Shown here in pieces: positions 1 to 11,759 of a stretch of 64,000 nt of DNA. A model generated the notes under the pieces. It searched no databases. It was not told where the DNA came from and worked only from the letters and a program-made list of their open reading frames with translations. Location of the stretch: the NCBI RefSeq assembly GCF_018143015.1, contig NC_054757.1:3334001-3398000 (forward strand). The letters are read 5' to 3'. Source of the DNA: Lytechinus variegatus (lineage: Eukaryota > Echinodermata > Echinoidea > Temnopleuroida > Toxopneustidae). Position numbers and translations under genes: made by a program. Within the stretch, counting starts at the first letter, position 1; each line of letters starts with the position of its first letter.

Positions 1-2556
1 AAAGTGGAAACAAAATCTAGGAAGGCTATTGGATCCATACTATTGTAAGAATTATTTTCCACTTAACTTTTGCAAGAGATTCAGATTCGGTTGATTTATA
101 TTTTTTATTATAATCTCAACAAAAAGACTAACAATGAGAGCTTACAAGCATAAACTCAATTTAAGTGCATTTAAGAATAAAATAATAGTAGTAGTAGAAG
201 GGTATGTTTTCATTTTCAAATAACACCACATATGAATTTTTTTTCAAATGACTTGATTGAAATTAAATATATTCTGACTTTAATTATAAGGATATAAAAA
301 ATGATATTCGGAAGCTATTTTTCCAATCTTTATTTAACATTCTATATTTTTTCAATTATGCCTGTGATTGCAATCTCAAAAGGCTCTTTCATAATCTTTT
401 AGAGATACATCATACATGTAAATGTATGTGAACACTTTACTGTTATCAAGTTGAGTTGCTAAAGTTGTTTTCACTGATTGTTCTCATTTCAGATTGTTCA
501 GGAGTCAAGACTGTTGAAGAGGTGACGTCATGGACCTGGTAGCACCTGGCAAGGGAACTATATTACTGTTCACACTCAAGTATCCTATAAACGCTTTAAA
601 AATTTGAACATTAACAAAAGTACTAATTTTCCTTTTTTTCAAAGATAATAATCATTATATTGACATTGTGAATATATTTTATGATTATCATTAAATTATT
701 ATAATGTTAATGATAGGTCATAATAATACAAATGAACAATAAGTAGAAAAGAAGACAACCAAGAAGGAGGAGAAGAAGAAAAAGAAGAGGGGTGGAAGAG
801 GAGAAAAGGAGAAGAAGAATAAATTACAACACTGAGTTCCTCTTCATGATATTACAGAAATCTTCTTCTCTTTTAAGTGGAAATATTTATGAATAATATA
901 ATAAGTGATATGAAAAATACATTTTATTAAATCCAAGTTCCACTTTTAATCATGTTTATAAATTCATAGGACAGGTGACAAGATAACATTGTTTCACAAA
1001 TTTTAGTGTGTATTTATTTTAAAAGTAATAAATTTACATAAAATGTCATTCTCTTTGCTTCATCTCTTTGTTGCTTTTATTGAATCGGGGGGTGGGGGTG
1101 TCAAAATATGATTTGCCCCTCAGAACACACTCGTTTTCCTACTAGAAATAGTAATTAATATTTGTAGAAAATTGTAGGATTGTTTTTATGAACATATTGT
1201 CCCATGAATTGTCAAATTTGGAAAGTAATTGATTGAGGGCGAGAAATGAAAATGAGATAGATCTATGTAGACATGGTAGAGATGCAAATATTACACTGTA
1301 TAAGTAATAATGAGAAAGCGGGGGTGAGCTGAGGTGAATTAGAATGAGAGAAGGGAAATGAAAAGGTATAAATGTGAAGGAGTCATTAACAGAGATAGAG
1401 AGATGTATAGAGAATTGTAAACATAAATTTCGTGAATGATAGTGGCCTAATCTCGGGGAGGGAGATAATGAAAGTGATAAAAGGATAAAACATTTTTTTG
1501 GGGGGAGTTACATTTGATGGGAGAGAGATAGAAAGAAAATGGCCAGGTGCTCATCAAAGATGAATAAATATAAATGATTGGTGACGGAGGTATGGATTAA
1601 GGGATACAGGTGGTATGAATGTGTCCCAATTAAGGCACAAGGCCGTGATGAGTAGTGGCCCCCCATGTGCACTCCTCTTGGAATTTGGGCAATAAGTGAG
1701 CATATTTTAAAGTGGACCCCCTCCCCCATCGCCCCATCTCTAATCGCCAGTACCCCGTCTCTTTTCTTTTTTATTTAGGCTTGTTTATTTGTTTTTTTCA
1801 TGTCAAATATTTTCTTGAAGAAATTCCCCCATGTGCTTCCACATTTTGTAACCCTCGCCCCAACTGCACTGGCAAGGTGGTTCCATGACATGCTTATAAA
1901 ATACAAAATTGAAATTATAAAGAAAAAAAATCATTGATTACAGGAATATATGCATGGTTGTCAATCGGTGTTCATGGTTTGGGGATGACTGACACAAAGA
2001 CTGTTCTCTGTGAAGGAGTTTTCTTTCAGTTTAAGGCTTTAGAAATCTAAATTGTTATGGGGCAGACATGGCATAAAGGACAAAATTTATAAAAACTGCG
2101 AGCGAGCAAACATTTTTACTTTTTAATACAAAATCTAATTTTATGATCGATGTTGATATGGTATGAAATAACATACATCATATTTCACTTTTTTTCTCTC
2201 TTCCTTTCTTTTGTCAGACCGGTTTCATGATAATGATACCTTTCTTTCTCCAACAAGACTATTAACTAAGAACTAGATGAATAATGCAAGCGGGAAGCTG
2301 CATCTGAGATTTTCGAAAAGAATTGGATGACCTATAAATTATCCATTTTGATGACCTTTTGATATTTTCCTTTTCTTTCCTCTTTTAAATTACAATTCGT
2401 ATTTCTTTTGTATGTTCTTTTGCCTACCTATTACATGTATTATAGACTATTAACCTGAATAAAGAAAAGAAAAAGCGATATTTAAAAGGATGATGAAATA
2501 TACGAGGCACGTCCTATATGCACTTTGTTGCGGGAAGGGAAATTAAACTAGAACTA
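1..2556. other. Anonymous AT-rich sequence, no gene seen
   Basis: No open frame with family features or convincing splice context is visible. There is a purine-rich stretch near 745-830 and a G-run near 1087-1100. A pyrimidine tract ending in AG near 480-491 is followed by a short open stretch, but no matching exon could be found. This may be intron or intergenic DNA upstream of the candidate exon at 4919. Confidence 0.6.
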
Positions 2557-3340
2557 TCAATGAACAGATGAAAGTGATAAATACCTCTGACATAAGCCGT
2601 TACAATGGCAACAGTTTGTAACTATGAAAAAATATGTCTTGCCCATCTTTACCCAAGACTTCCACGAGCAAGTCATGAGCATAACTGATGAAGTAGTTTG
2701 AACCGCAAGATTTTGCCTAATTTTTGACATATTATATATTGTTACCATGGCAACACGATTCCGACACATTAAAACAAATATGTCCTGTACATTTTTACGT
2801 CGAGACCAATTAATGTGTGAGCCAAATTTCATGAAAATTGGTTGAAAACTAACCAAGAAGCAGGAACCAATAGATTTTACCTAATTTGGGGCGTATAGTA
2901 TGTTGTAACCATGGCAACATGATTTCCGACACACACAAAATATGTGTGAATGAATGAATGAATCTTTATTTCGTTTCAAATCCGATAACAAACAGCAACA
3001 ACAACAGTAAATCAATGTGATACAAGCAAATAGCAAAGAAAAAAAAGTAAATATTACAGGATAATGTACATAATACATGCACTACTTTTTATATAATATA
3101 CTTGTAACAACCATGAGAATAGATGGAAATGAAACGTGATGACCTACTAAAAAACTTAGCTTGTGGACCATAGGCCACACATCTTTACCTCAAACTCAAT
3201 ATGTGAACCAAATTTCATGAGAATTGGTTGAAAATTGATCTAGTAATTAAAATTGAATTTTTTTACCAATTTTATGTCATATAATATGCTGTTACCATGG
3301 CAACATGATTTCTGACACACAAAATAGATTTAAAAGCTAC
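2557..3340. repeat. Degenerate tandem repeat with X-box-like palindromes
   Basis: About four diverged units contain a phrase of the type 'accaaatttcatgaaaattgg' followed by a CCATGG palindrome in the form GTTACCATGGCAAC. The palindromes are at 2599-2612 (one mismatch), 2741-2754, 2905-2918 and 3291-3304. The 14-mer matches the RFX-type X-box consensus GTNRCC-N(0-3)-RGYAAC. A LINE tail at about 2940-3075 interrupts the array. Confidence 0.6.
2940..3075 (-). mobile_element. Short LINE 3' end
   Basis: Read on the - strand, it ends in AATAAAGATTCATTCATTCATTC, a 3' UTR with a short TTCA repeat tail as in many non-LTR retrotransposons. No coding part remains. It sits inside the X-box tandem repeat and is therefore younger than that array. 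Confidence 0.45.
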
Positions 3341-4002
3341 GGAAGCAATTCATATTCCAATACCAACGCCAACACGGGACTTGAAATCACCCAATGTGTG
3401 TACCAAATTCTTGTTTAATCACATCTGAATTAAGCACAAAAGGGGCGATTCTAGACTGAAAGTCAGAGTTATTATCATTATTTTGGGAGGGAGGGGTGGT
3501 GCTTGAAAAATATGTGGCGTTGATATAAATTATGTTATCATTCTAAGGAAAATGTCCTATCCTCAACGAAGTAAACACATTAACTATTATGCTTAGGTCT
3601 AGTTTTGCTTATAAAAATAAGGGAAATATTTATGATTGTTCGTTTTTCAAATATTGAAAAAATACGTCATACGCTATCAAATGACACAAAAATTATTTCG
3701 AAAGTCCAAGTATAACTCAAAATATCAAATTATAGAGGGCATAATTATAGAAAATAACTCTTAAGTCACTTATTGCGGAAAGCCGCCGCTTATGTCTTGA
3801 TTTCAATCACAACATAAATTTATGTCATTCAAATGGATTTATGTCATGATTTTATGTCGTGATTTAAGACATAAAGCTTTATGCAACGGATTTATGTCAA
3901 TATTTGTGTTTATGTCATGATTTATGCTATATGACGTAAATCGTGACATAAATCATGACATAATTACATAAACTTTCATGCAACAGGGCCCAGATTGAAA
4001 TG
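3341..4002. other. No gene; self-complementary 'atttatgtcatgattt' block
   Basis: At about 3780-3990 the phrase TTTATGTCATGATTTATG and its inverse recur several times and end in GCAACAGGGCCC. This gives a strongly self-complementary block, probably a decayed fold-back MITE. The rest is anonymous AT-rich DNA. Confidence 0.4.
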
Positions 4003-4122
4003 AAACAGATGCTGTTTTAATGCTAATTTTTGTTGTATAAACACCTTTCTGGTGTTAGACCAAAACTTAACACTTAATAGATCCCGGGCTGGTGTTAAAT
4101 CAACACCAGAGTTTTTGCAGTG
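4003..4122. mobile_element. Half of a 'CACTGCAAAAAC' fold-back MITE
   Basis: This is the right half of the roughly 242-bp element seen whole at 33422-33663. It contains the phrases ggtgttagacc and gggctggtgttaaatcaacacc and ends gagtttttgcagtg, followed by TA. The left half is missing. Confidence 0.7.
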
Positions 4123-4918
4123 TACAATATTGTAAAGTGAATCTAAATCGCACCGCAAAGGGGCAAGTTCACCCGATAATGTGAAAAAATCTTAATTACT
4201 CCCTCAATATCAATAATTGTAATTGATCGATTAAAAGTCTCCTCCTTAATTGTCATATCTGCGAAAGTCATAATTCAAACCATGGCCCTTGGAAGCGGGT
4301 TTGCTTGTGATGCTGCGTGAATTATTTTCCATAGGCAGCACCCCAGGAATTCTTGAATGTTTAAACATAAATTGATAAATCTAACCCAAATGACATCGTT
4401 TTGTAGAGCAAAATCTTGTAGCGAAAACTTTGTTTTCTTTTCTTTTTTGCATTTCAAATTTACATCAGCACCCCGACTAAAAAAAAATTTAAAGGGACAT
4501 AATTCAAACAAGAAGATGAAATATGATATATGAATGAGATATCATCGCCCTTCTTATTTTGATATCCAAGTGTTATGAATATTATTTTCTTGTGAAAAAA
4601 ATAAGCGGAAGAAATTTACAAATGTCATAATTTTCTTAGTTTATATCCAATATTGATTATATTTTCAAGCGTTTTTTTTCATGCTTGTTTGATTCTTCTC
4701 TTTTTAAAATCAAATGTGTTTAGGTTTTCTTGCCCTTTATTAAGGGATGCTCCAGTCTAGAAATAATATCTAAAATAGTTTTACTATTTATAGTACAGTA
4801 AGTTTCAACTTGCAGTTTGATTCATTGTTTGCACTTGTGTCGGTTTTTATTCGGATTATTTTGTAAAATCGCAAGAGGCATTTTATTTATTTTTTTTATT
4901 TATTTTTTTTATTTCCAG

Positions 4919-4975
4919 GCAAAAGACATCAAGAATAAGTACAAGAAGGACAAATTACCACCGACTAGTGCCTGA
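4919..4975 (+). CDS. Possible terminal coding exon of an unidentified gene
   Basis: A long T-rich pyrimidine tract ending in CAG at 4916-4918 is a strong splice acceptor. In phase 0 it is followed by 18 codons and a stop, reading AKDIKNKYKKDKLPPTSA. The short, lysine-rich, natural-looking C-terminus suggests the last exon of a + strand gene that starts upstream of the window. I do not recognise the family, and no matching upstream exon was found in 1-4900. No canonical AATAAA follows closely. It could be chance. Confidence 0.25.
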   Translation, partial: AKDIKNKYKKDKLPPTSA

Positions 4976-6707
4976 GGATGACTAAAAGAAAAACTAGTTT
5001 CTGTTATGAAGCTCTCCTCACAAGCATGCATGCTATCAGTAATATTTTTTCAGGAAATCACGATAATTTAGTGCGTACATGGGTGTAAAAACATCCCCCT
5101 TGTATAGCAAAACAAGTTTCATTAATGATTTTTGTACTGTAAATCAATAGTCATCTAGCTTTTACATTTGTGGGAAAAATAGTTGGAGAAGAAACGTGAT
5201 TTCATATTATTTATTTAAAAAAACGCATAAGTGGAGAGATGGGATCATTAGCTCGCTTATGTTATATGTATCAATGAAAAAGCGCATTTTTTTTATTTTA
5301 CAACATTTTTATCCTTTGTCGATGAAATTTTCACTGGTTTCTTTTCTCTTCAAATTACGCGAATGTTGAAAAAGGAAAGAAAGACGTAATATTGTTGCAA
5401 TTGAAGATACAAAATTGCAGTTTTCTACGTGTGAACAAAATATTTAATACGGGTTCAGGATACAGTGATAACCGGGTGATAACAAGAAAAACAAACGACA
5501 ACAAGCTTAGTTTGTTCGTACTGATACTGGTGAAATATTACATTATGGGCATTGTTGTTAACTTGAACGTGTAAGGTAAGTATTTTCTTTTTTAAAAGTC
5601 ATAATCAGCGCACTTTATTTGTTTTCTACCATATGAGACAGACTAAAAACACATTCAGTGTCGAGCATTGTTTCAGAAATGGAGAAAAATAATTGGAATT
5701 TAATCAATTCCTCACCTAGTATGCAAGATAAAAGCCAAAAAAGTCCAGCTCCTTTCATGACGAAAGCTGATTGAACAACATTCACGCCAAGGCAATTTCA
5801 GATTGAAGCCGAAAACTCAATGCTCGGGGATTATGGGTAGAACTACAATAATGACGTACTTGGTATTCTTGACTTCTTTTTTAATCTCGAGCAAGGTGAT
5901 TACGAACATTCAGAAAGTGGAGTGCAATTGTTTTATTGGTGGGAAAATGATGCATAGAGCTATTACGTTTACCCAACTCCGGTCGTTCGCACGCATGTCC
6001 TTAAAAAAACTTTCGTGTTTCTTTAAAAAATGAAATTATTTCAGGGGGTGTAATAGATCAATAAACAAGAGGCTCGTAAAGAATAAAACGACGAAAAATA
6101 ACTGCATTCCTTTTTATAGCGCACGATTTGGCCTAGACCGAGACAAATTGTTATTTAAGATGTCAATTTTTACATTTTTAAGAGCGATCTAATTATGGTA
6201 AGGAAAGAGTGTATTTTTTTTCTTTAGGCATGATACCTAAACATAGAATCTTACCGCCAATTTAAAACAAGGTTAAGTTAAATTTGTCCTACTCCAACAG
6301 TCCAATGAACACAAAGGGTGTCAAAACTTTTTTTTTGCAGGATTGCAGGAAGGTTCACTAATTAATGCGCGTATACTGATGCAGTGCGTGCATAATATTT
6401 GATAGGTAGGTTAGGAGCAAGGACCTGTCCACGGAGAATTATTCTACTGTTACTAGGGATGCTGAACATTGTCACAGCACCCCAGTAACCATGGTAACAA
6501 TATATTATCCTTTGTGGCCAGGTCCATGGTTAGTAGTTGTATACTTTTAATTGGTTAAAACTTTTTTTCCAATTCTGTGTAGTCTTAAACTAAAGTGTGG
6601 TGAAAACTACACAGGATTAGTAAAAAACTACCCAGAGTTGGATAAGTTTTTTAAAGCAATTTGTTGTGTGGACAGGATGTTGCCCAACATGTTAAGAATG
6701 TAGTAGT
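4976..6707. other. Anonymous sequence, no convincing gene
   Basis: AT-rich DNA. Short open frames (for example 5803-6033) have no recognisable domain or start context. A perfect palindrome GTAACCATGGTAAC at 6485-6498 resembles the X-box motif of 2.6-3.3 kb. Confidence 0.5.
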
Positions 6708-7257
6708 CCCGGGGGGGCCACTTACATTGACGAGTGGATACCATGCGCGACCAAAAAAACACGTAAAAAGGATGTCCTTTTCACGATAGGGCACGTTACG
6801 TACGTAACGTGATAAGGGTGTCAAAAACACAAAAATAATGAAAAAAGGGTATCGATTTCGCTAGAAAAATTACGTGTTTAGGGTCGAATTTGCGGGGATG
6901 ATAAAACAAAATTAAAATGTTTTATAAAGGATGTCCTTTTGCCCCAACACTTCGTGTTTAGAGTCCGATTTGCGCGAGGTGTAGAAGGTGGGGTCGTACT
7001 AAACCAAAATAAGGTAAAGCCGACGACCGAAGGACCCGTAACAATAAAACATTCCTGTACTTGTTTAGGGGTTCATTTCAAGGAAAATATTTGCCAAGAA
7101 CGGTTTTGTTTCCATTACTTCTTAAGGGTAGGGTTTCACACGCCCATACTTGTTAAGGGGTGCATTTTCAGAATATGGAAATTACGTGTTTAGGGTGCTT
7201 TTTGAGACCCCATGGTCGCGCATGGTATCCACTCGTGAATGGAAGTGGCCCCCCGGG
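6708..7257. mobile_element. CCCGGG-ended non-autonomous element, copy 1 (hAT-like)
   Basis: A 550-bp element with long inverted termini: CCCGGGGGGGCCACT on the left, matched by a complementary right end, followed by GAGTGGATACCATGCGCGACC. The flanking 8-mer gtagtagt is present on both sides (6700-6707 and 7258-7265), as expected for an 8-bp target duplication, although it lies in a GTA microsatellite. It holds the perfect 20-bp palindrome CACGTTACGTACGTAACGTG near 6792-6811. It has no transposase. Inverted copies are at 25340 and 32052. Confidence 0.85.
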
Positions 7258-7494
7258 GTAGTAGTAGTAGTAATAGCTGTAGCAGTAGTATAGCAGAAAT
7301 AGTAGTAGTAGTAGTAGTAGTAGTAGTATAGTAGTAGTAGTATAGTAGAAGTAGTATAGTAGTAGTAGTAGTAGTGGTATAGTAGTAGTAGTAGTATAGT
7401 AGTAGTATAGTAGTAGTAGTAGTATAGTAGTAGTAGTAGTATAGTAGTAGTAGTAGTAGTAGTATAGTAGTAGTAGTATATTAGTAGTAGTAGC

Positions 7495-7531
<37 letters not shown>

Positions 7532-7960
7532 TAGTAGTAGTAGTAGTAGTAGTAGTATAGTAGTAGTAGTATAGTAGTAGTAGTAGTAGTTTTAGTAGTA
7601 TAGTATAGTAGTAGTAGTAGTAGTAGTATAGTATTAGTAGTATAGTAGTAGTAGTAGTAATAGTAGTAGTAGTATAGTATAGTAGTAGTAGTAGTACAGT
7701 AGTAGTAGTATAGTAGTAGTAGTAGTAGTTTTAGTAGTATAGTATAGTAGTAGTAGTATAGTATTAGTAGTATAGTAGTAGTAGTAGTAGTAGTAGTAGT
7801 AATATAGTAGTAGTAGTATAGTAGTAGTAGTAGTAGTATAGTAGTAGTAGTATAGTAGTAGTAGTATAGTAGTAGTAGTAGTATAGTAGTAGTAGCAGTA
7901 GTAGTAGTATAGTAGTAGTAGTAGTAGTAGTATAGTAGTAGTAGTATAGTAGTAGTAGTA

Positions 7961-7992
<32 letters not shown>

Positions 7993-8412
7993 TAGTACTA
8001 GTAGTAGTAGTAGTATAGTAGAAGTAGTATAGTAGTAGTAGTAGTAGTAGTATAGTAGTAGTAGTATAGTAGTAGTATAGTAGTAGTAGTAGTTTAGTAG
8101 TAGTAGTAGTAGTATAGTAGTAGTAGTAGTATATTAGTAGTAGTAGTAGTAGTAGTAGTAGTATAGTAGTAGTAGTAGTAGTAGTAGTACAAAGTGTTTG
8201 AAATATGAAGCTGAAATAGTATACAAGTAGTAGTAGTAGTAGTAGTAGTCGTAGTAGTAGTAGTAGTAGTAAGTAGCAGTAGTAGTAGTAGTTTAGTAGT
8301 AGTAGTAGTAGTAGTATAGTAGTAGTAGTAGTAGTATAGTAGTAGTAGTAGTAGAAGTAGTAGTAGCAGTAGTAGTAGCAGTAGTAGTAGTAGTAGTAGT
8401 TTAGTAGTATTT

Positions 8413-8449
<37 letters not shown>

Positions 8450-8460
8450 CAGTAGTAGTA

Positions 8461-8521
<61 letters not shown>
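7258..8521. repeat. (GTA)n / GTAGTATA microsatellite, about 1.26 kb
   Basis: Nearly pure GTA/TAG triplets broken at intervals by an extra 'ta' (tagtagtaTAGtag). One 30-bp unique island, 'caaagtgtttgaaatatgaagctgaaat', lies near 8190-8217, and the same island recurs at about 13045-13072 beyond the composite element. The long open frame crossing this tract is low-complexity and not a gene. Confidence 0.95.
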
Positions 8522-8573
8522 CAGGCGCGGATCCATGGGGGGCCGAGGGGCCTTGGCCCCCCCCCCTTCGGCG

Positions 8574-9590
8574 AAAAAAAAAAGAGAGAGGGAAAGAAAG
8601 AGAAAAAGAGGGAAGAGGGAAAAAAGAAGAAAATGAAGAAAGGAAGAAAAAAAAAGAGAAGAAAAGGGGGAAAGAAAAAAGAAAAAGAGAGAGAGGAGAG
8701 GGGGAAAAGAAGAGGGGGGGAGAGAGAGGAAGAGGGGGAAGGAAGAAGAGGGGAAAAAGAGAGAGGAAAGGGGGAAAGAAAAGAAGAAAAAGGGAAGAGG
8801 GGGAAGGAAGGGAAGGAAAAGAGAGAGGAAAAGGGGAAAGAAAGAGAAGGAAAAAGAGAGGGAAAGGAAAAGGAGAAAAAAAAAGAGAGGGGAAGAGGGG
8901 AAAGGAAGAGAAGAAAAGGAGAGAGAGGAAAAAGAGGAAAGAAAAGGAGGAAGAGAAGAAAAGAAAGGGGAGGGAGAGGGAGGAAAGAAAGAAAGAAAAA
9001 AAGAGGGGAAAGAAAAGAAGAAGGGAAAGAAAAAAAGAGGGAAAGAAGAGAAAAAAGAGGAAGAGGGGAAGGAAGAGAAGAAAAAGGAGGGGGAGGGAGA
9101 AGAAAAAAAAGAGGAAGAGGGGGAAGAGAGAGGAAAAAGAAAAAAAGGAAAGAGAGGAAGAGGGAAGAAAGAAGAGGAAAAAAGAGAGAGAAGGGGGAAG
9201 AAAAGGGGAAAGGAAGAGAAGAAAAGGGAGGGGGAGAGGGGGGAAAAAGAGGAAGAGGGGAAATAAAAGGAGAGAGGGGAAGAGGGACGAAAGAAAAAAA
9301 GAGAGGGGAAAGAAAAGAAGAAAAAAGGAGGAAAGAAGAGGGAAAGAAAGAGAAAAAAGAGGAAGAGGGGGAAGGAAGAGAAGAAAAGGGAGGGGAGGGG
9401 GAAAAAAAGAGAAGAGGGAAAAGAGAGGAAAAGGGAAAAAGGAGAAGAAAGAGGAAGAGGGAAGAAAGGAGAGAAGAAAAAAGAAAGAGAGAAAGGGGAA
9501 AGAAGAGAAGAAAAGGGGAGACGAAGAGGGAAAGGACGAGAAGAAAAAAAAGAGGAAGAGGAGGAAAGAAAATGATGTTCGAACCAAAAG
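8574..9590. repeat. About 1 kb of almost pure polypurine (G/A)
   Basis: The + strand is nearly all A and G for about 1 kb, with only a handful of pyrimidines. A loose internal repeat reads gaagaggggaaggaagag. Such tracts can form triplex or R-loop structures. The long open frames on both strands (Lys/Arg/Glu-rich on +, Phe/Ser/Pro/Leu-rich on -) are consequences of composition and not genes. Confidence 0.95.
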
Positions 9591-10585
9591 GGCGCTGAAA
9601 TGATGTTCGAAGGAATGTCAAAATGCTGTTCGAACTGGGGGCAGAATTGATGTTTGAACGGGGGGGGGCGAATTAATGTTCGACGTAGGGCGTCAAATTG
9701 ATGTTGGAACTGGGGGGTCAAAGTGATACTCGAGCTAGGGGGGGAAATGGTATTCGAACTAGGGGCGCCATATTGATGTTGGACCTACATGTAGGGGCGC
9801 CGAATCGATATTCGAACTAGGAGGGCGCCGAAATGATGTTCGAAGGATGCCAAAATGATATTCGAACTGGGGGCCGAATTGATGTTCGACGAACGGGGGG
9901 GGGGGGGCCGAAGTGATGATCGACCTACATGTAGGGGCGCCAAATTAATATTCAACTAGGGGCGCAAAATTGATGTTGGACCTACATGTAGGGGCGCCGA
10001 ATTGATATTCGAACTAGGAGGGCGCCGAAACGATGTTCGAAGTGGGGGCGCCAAATTGATACTCGAACTAGGGAGGGGGGCCGAATCGATGTTCGAGGTA
10101 GGGGCGCCAAACTGATACTCAAACTAGGGGGGCGAAATGATATTCGAACTAGGGAAGGCAAATTGAGTTCGAAGGAATGCCAAAATGATGTTCGATCTGG
10201 GGGCCGAATTGATGTTCGAACGGGGGGGGGGGGGGGCAAATTGATGATCGACCTACATGTAGGGGCGCCGAACTAATATTCGAACTAGGAGGGCGCCGAA
10301 ATGATATTCGAAGTGGGGGCGCCAAATTGATACTTGAACTAGGGAGGGGGGGCCGAATCGATGTTCGAGGTAGGGGGCGCCAAATTGATACTCAAACTAG
10401 GGGGCGCCGAAATGATGTTCTAACTAGGGGGGCGCAAAATTAATACTCGAGCTAAGGGGGCGAAATGATATTCGAAGGGGGGGGGGGGCGAATTCATGAC
10501 CGACCTACATGTAGGGGCGCCAAATTGATGTTGGACCTACATGTAGGGGCGCCGACTTGATATTCGAACTAGGAGGGGGCCCGAA
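9590..10585. repeat. Minisatellite with 'gatgttcgaactaggggc' units
   Basis: Roughly 30-36-bp units of the form (c)aaattgatgttcgaact-aggggcgcc are repeated about 30 times, with variable G-runs. Some units include the phrase gacctacatgtagggg. It lies directly after the polypurine tract. No coding content. Confidence 0.9.
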
Positions 10586-11262
10586 ATGTCCCTTTTCTGA
10601 TCTGAATATCAAAAATTTTCAGCTCGCGCTTCGTGCTCGCATCATTTGGTTAGTGAAATACGTATGGTCTTAGTGAATTCCTACAAGCAAGCCTTAGAAT
10701 GCCCCGCTTCAGGTCTGAATTATCTAAATTTTCAGCTCGCGCTTCGCGCTCGCAATATTTCATTAGTGAGATGCGCATGGTAATCATGTTAACAATGACT
10801 ACACAAAGTGCTTCATGTGTTCAGATGTAATTCTAACAAAATCAGCAAGCGCTTGGCACTCGCATTAGATGACTATGGTGAGATATGTATACTATTAAGG
10901 GATTTCTAAAATATAGTACTTAAGATCTCCCTGTTTGGGGTCAATACAAAAATTTCGGCTCGCGCTTCGCGCTTGCATTGTTTAGCGAGACAGGTACGTA
11001 TCATGATTACAAAATCGATTATAATGTCCCTTTTTAGGTCTGAATATCAAAAATTTTCAGCTCGCGCTTCGCGCTCGCATTATTTGATTGCTGAGATGCG
11101 TATTTTATTTATGGTTAAAATGACTACAAGTGCTTCCTTAAAATGTCTCTATTAGGTCAGTATACCTGACAATTGAGCGCGCTTCGCACGCTCACTAAGT
11201 GACTCTAAATTTTTGCTGGTGCCCCCCCCCCCCCCAATGCCATGACCCACGGTACGCCACTG
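10586..11262 (+). mobile_element. 3' part of a CAGTGGCGTA-family hAT-like element
   Basis: From 'tctgatctgaatatcaaaaattttcag' onward this follows the order of the full copies at 46480 and 59374. It has five CpG-dense motif units and a terminal stretch ending GACCCACGGTACGCCACTG at 11262. The 5' part, including the CAGTGGCGTA end, is replaced by the minisatellite, so the copy is truncated or recombined. Confidence 0.8.
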
Positions 11263-11329
11263 GTGGTCATGATGAAGATATTGGTAATGACTAAATCGAA
11301 GGAGGAATAAATTCACGATAAAAAGGATA

Positions 11330-11640
11330 TGACACAAAAATTTTACTTCAAATATTCTGATAATAACATAGATTTAACGTTTGCCTTAAATGAGTGAAGA
11401 GACGAAGATTGTTTTACAGACTCTGCTGGTAGAGAGTTACACAAATCTGGACCATGGTGTCTTATGGATTTCTGCGCAATAAGCAGTTTGGGGTTGATTA
11501 AATGGAAATTTGAAGTTACGGGTAGGGTATGAATGAATAGATGTATTCAGAGAATAAAAATTGTGGAATGAAGGTAGGTGGGAGCATGTTATTTACGTAC
11601 TTAAACATAAGTAGTAAACTTTGAAGTGTATTTATGTCAA
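11330..11640 (-). mobile_element. Decayed LINE 3' fragment
   Basis: Read on the - strand in changing frames it gives typical non-LTR reverse-transcriptase C-terminal phrases: FKYVNNMLPPTFIPQFLF, then YPTRNFKFPFN, then LCNSLPAESVKQSSSLHSFK. At least two frameshifts and several stops separate them, so the copy is dead and old. It sits inside the composite element. Confidence 0.55.
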
Positions 11641-11759
11641 ATACTGCATTAGAGTCTTTAGTTTATGGAATAATGGATTTGTGTGTGATAAATATTGGGA
11701 ATCAGTACAGATTCGAATTGCTTTTTCTGTAATTAAGTAAATTGTATTAAAGTTTTCCA

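Noticed and set aside
492-537. Possible small exon after a polypyrimidine tract
   Set aside because: The acceptor looks reasonable, but its phase does not join the candidate exon at 4919 and the donor is weak.
5803-6033. 76-codon frame with a hydrophobic stretch
   Set aside because: No family motif, no splice or upstream context, and length within chance expectation for AT-rich DNA.
7634-9721. 695-codon open frame on the - strand and a 321-codon Lys/Arg/Glu-rich frame on the + strand
   Set aside because: Both are translations of the GTA microsatellite and the polypurine tract. Composition forbids stop codons; there is no domain, and three frames are open at once.
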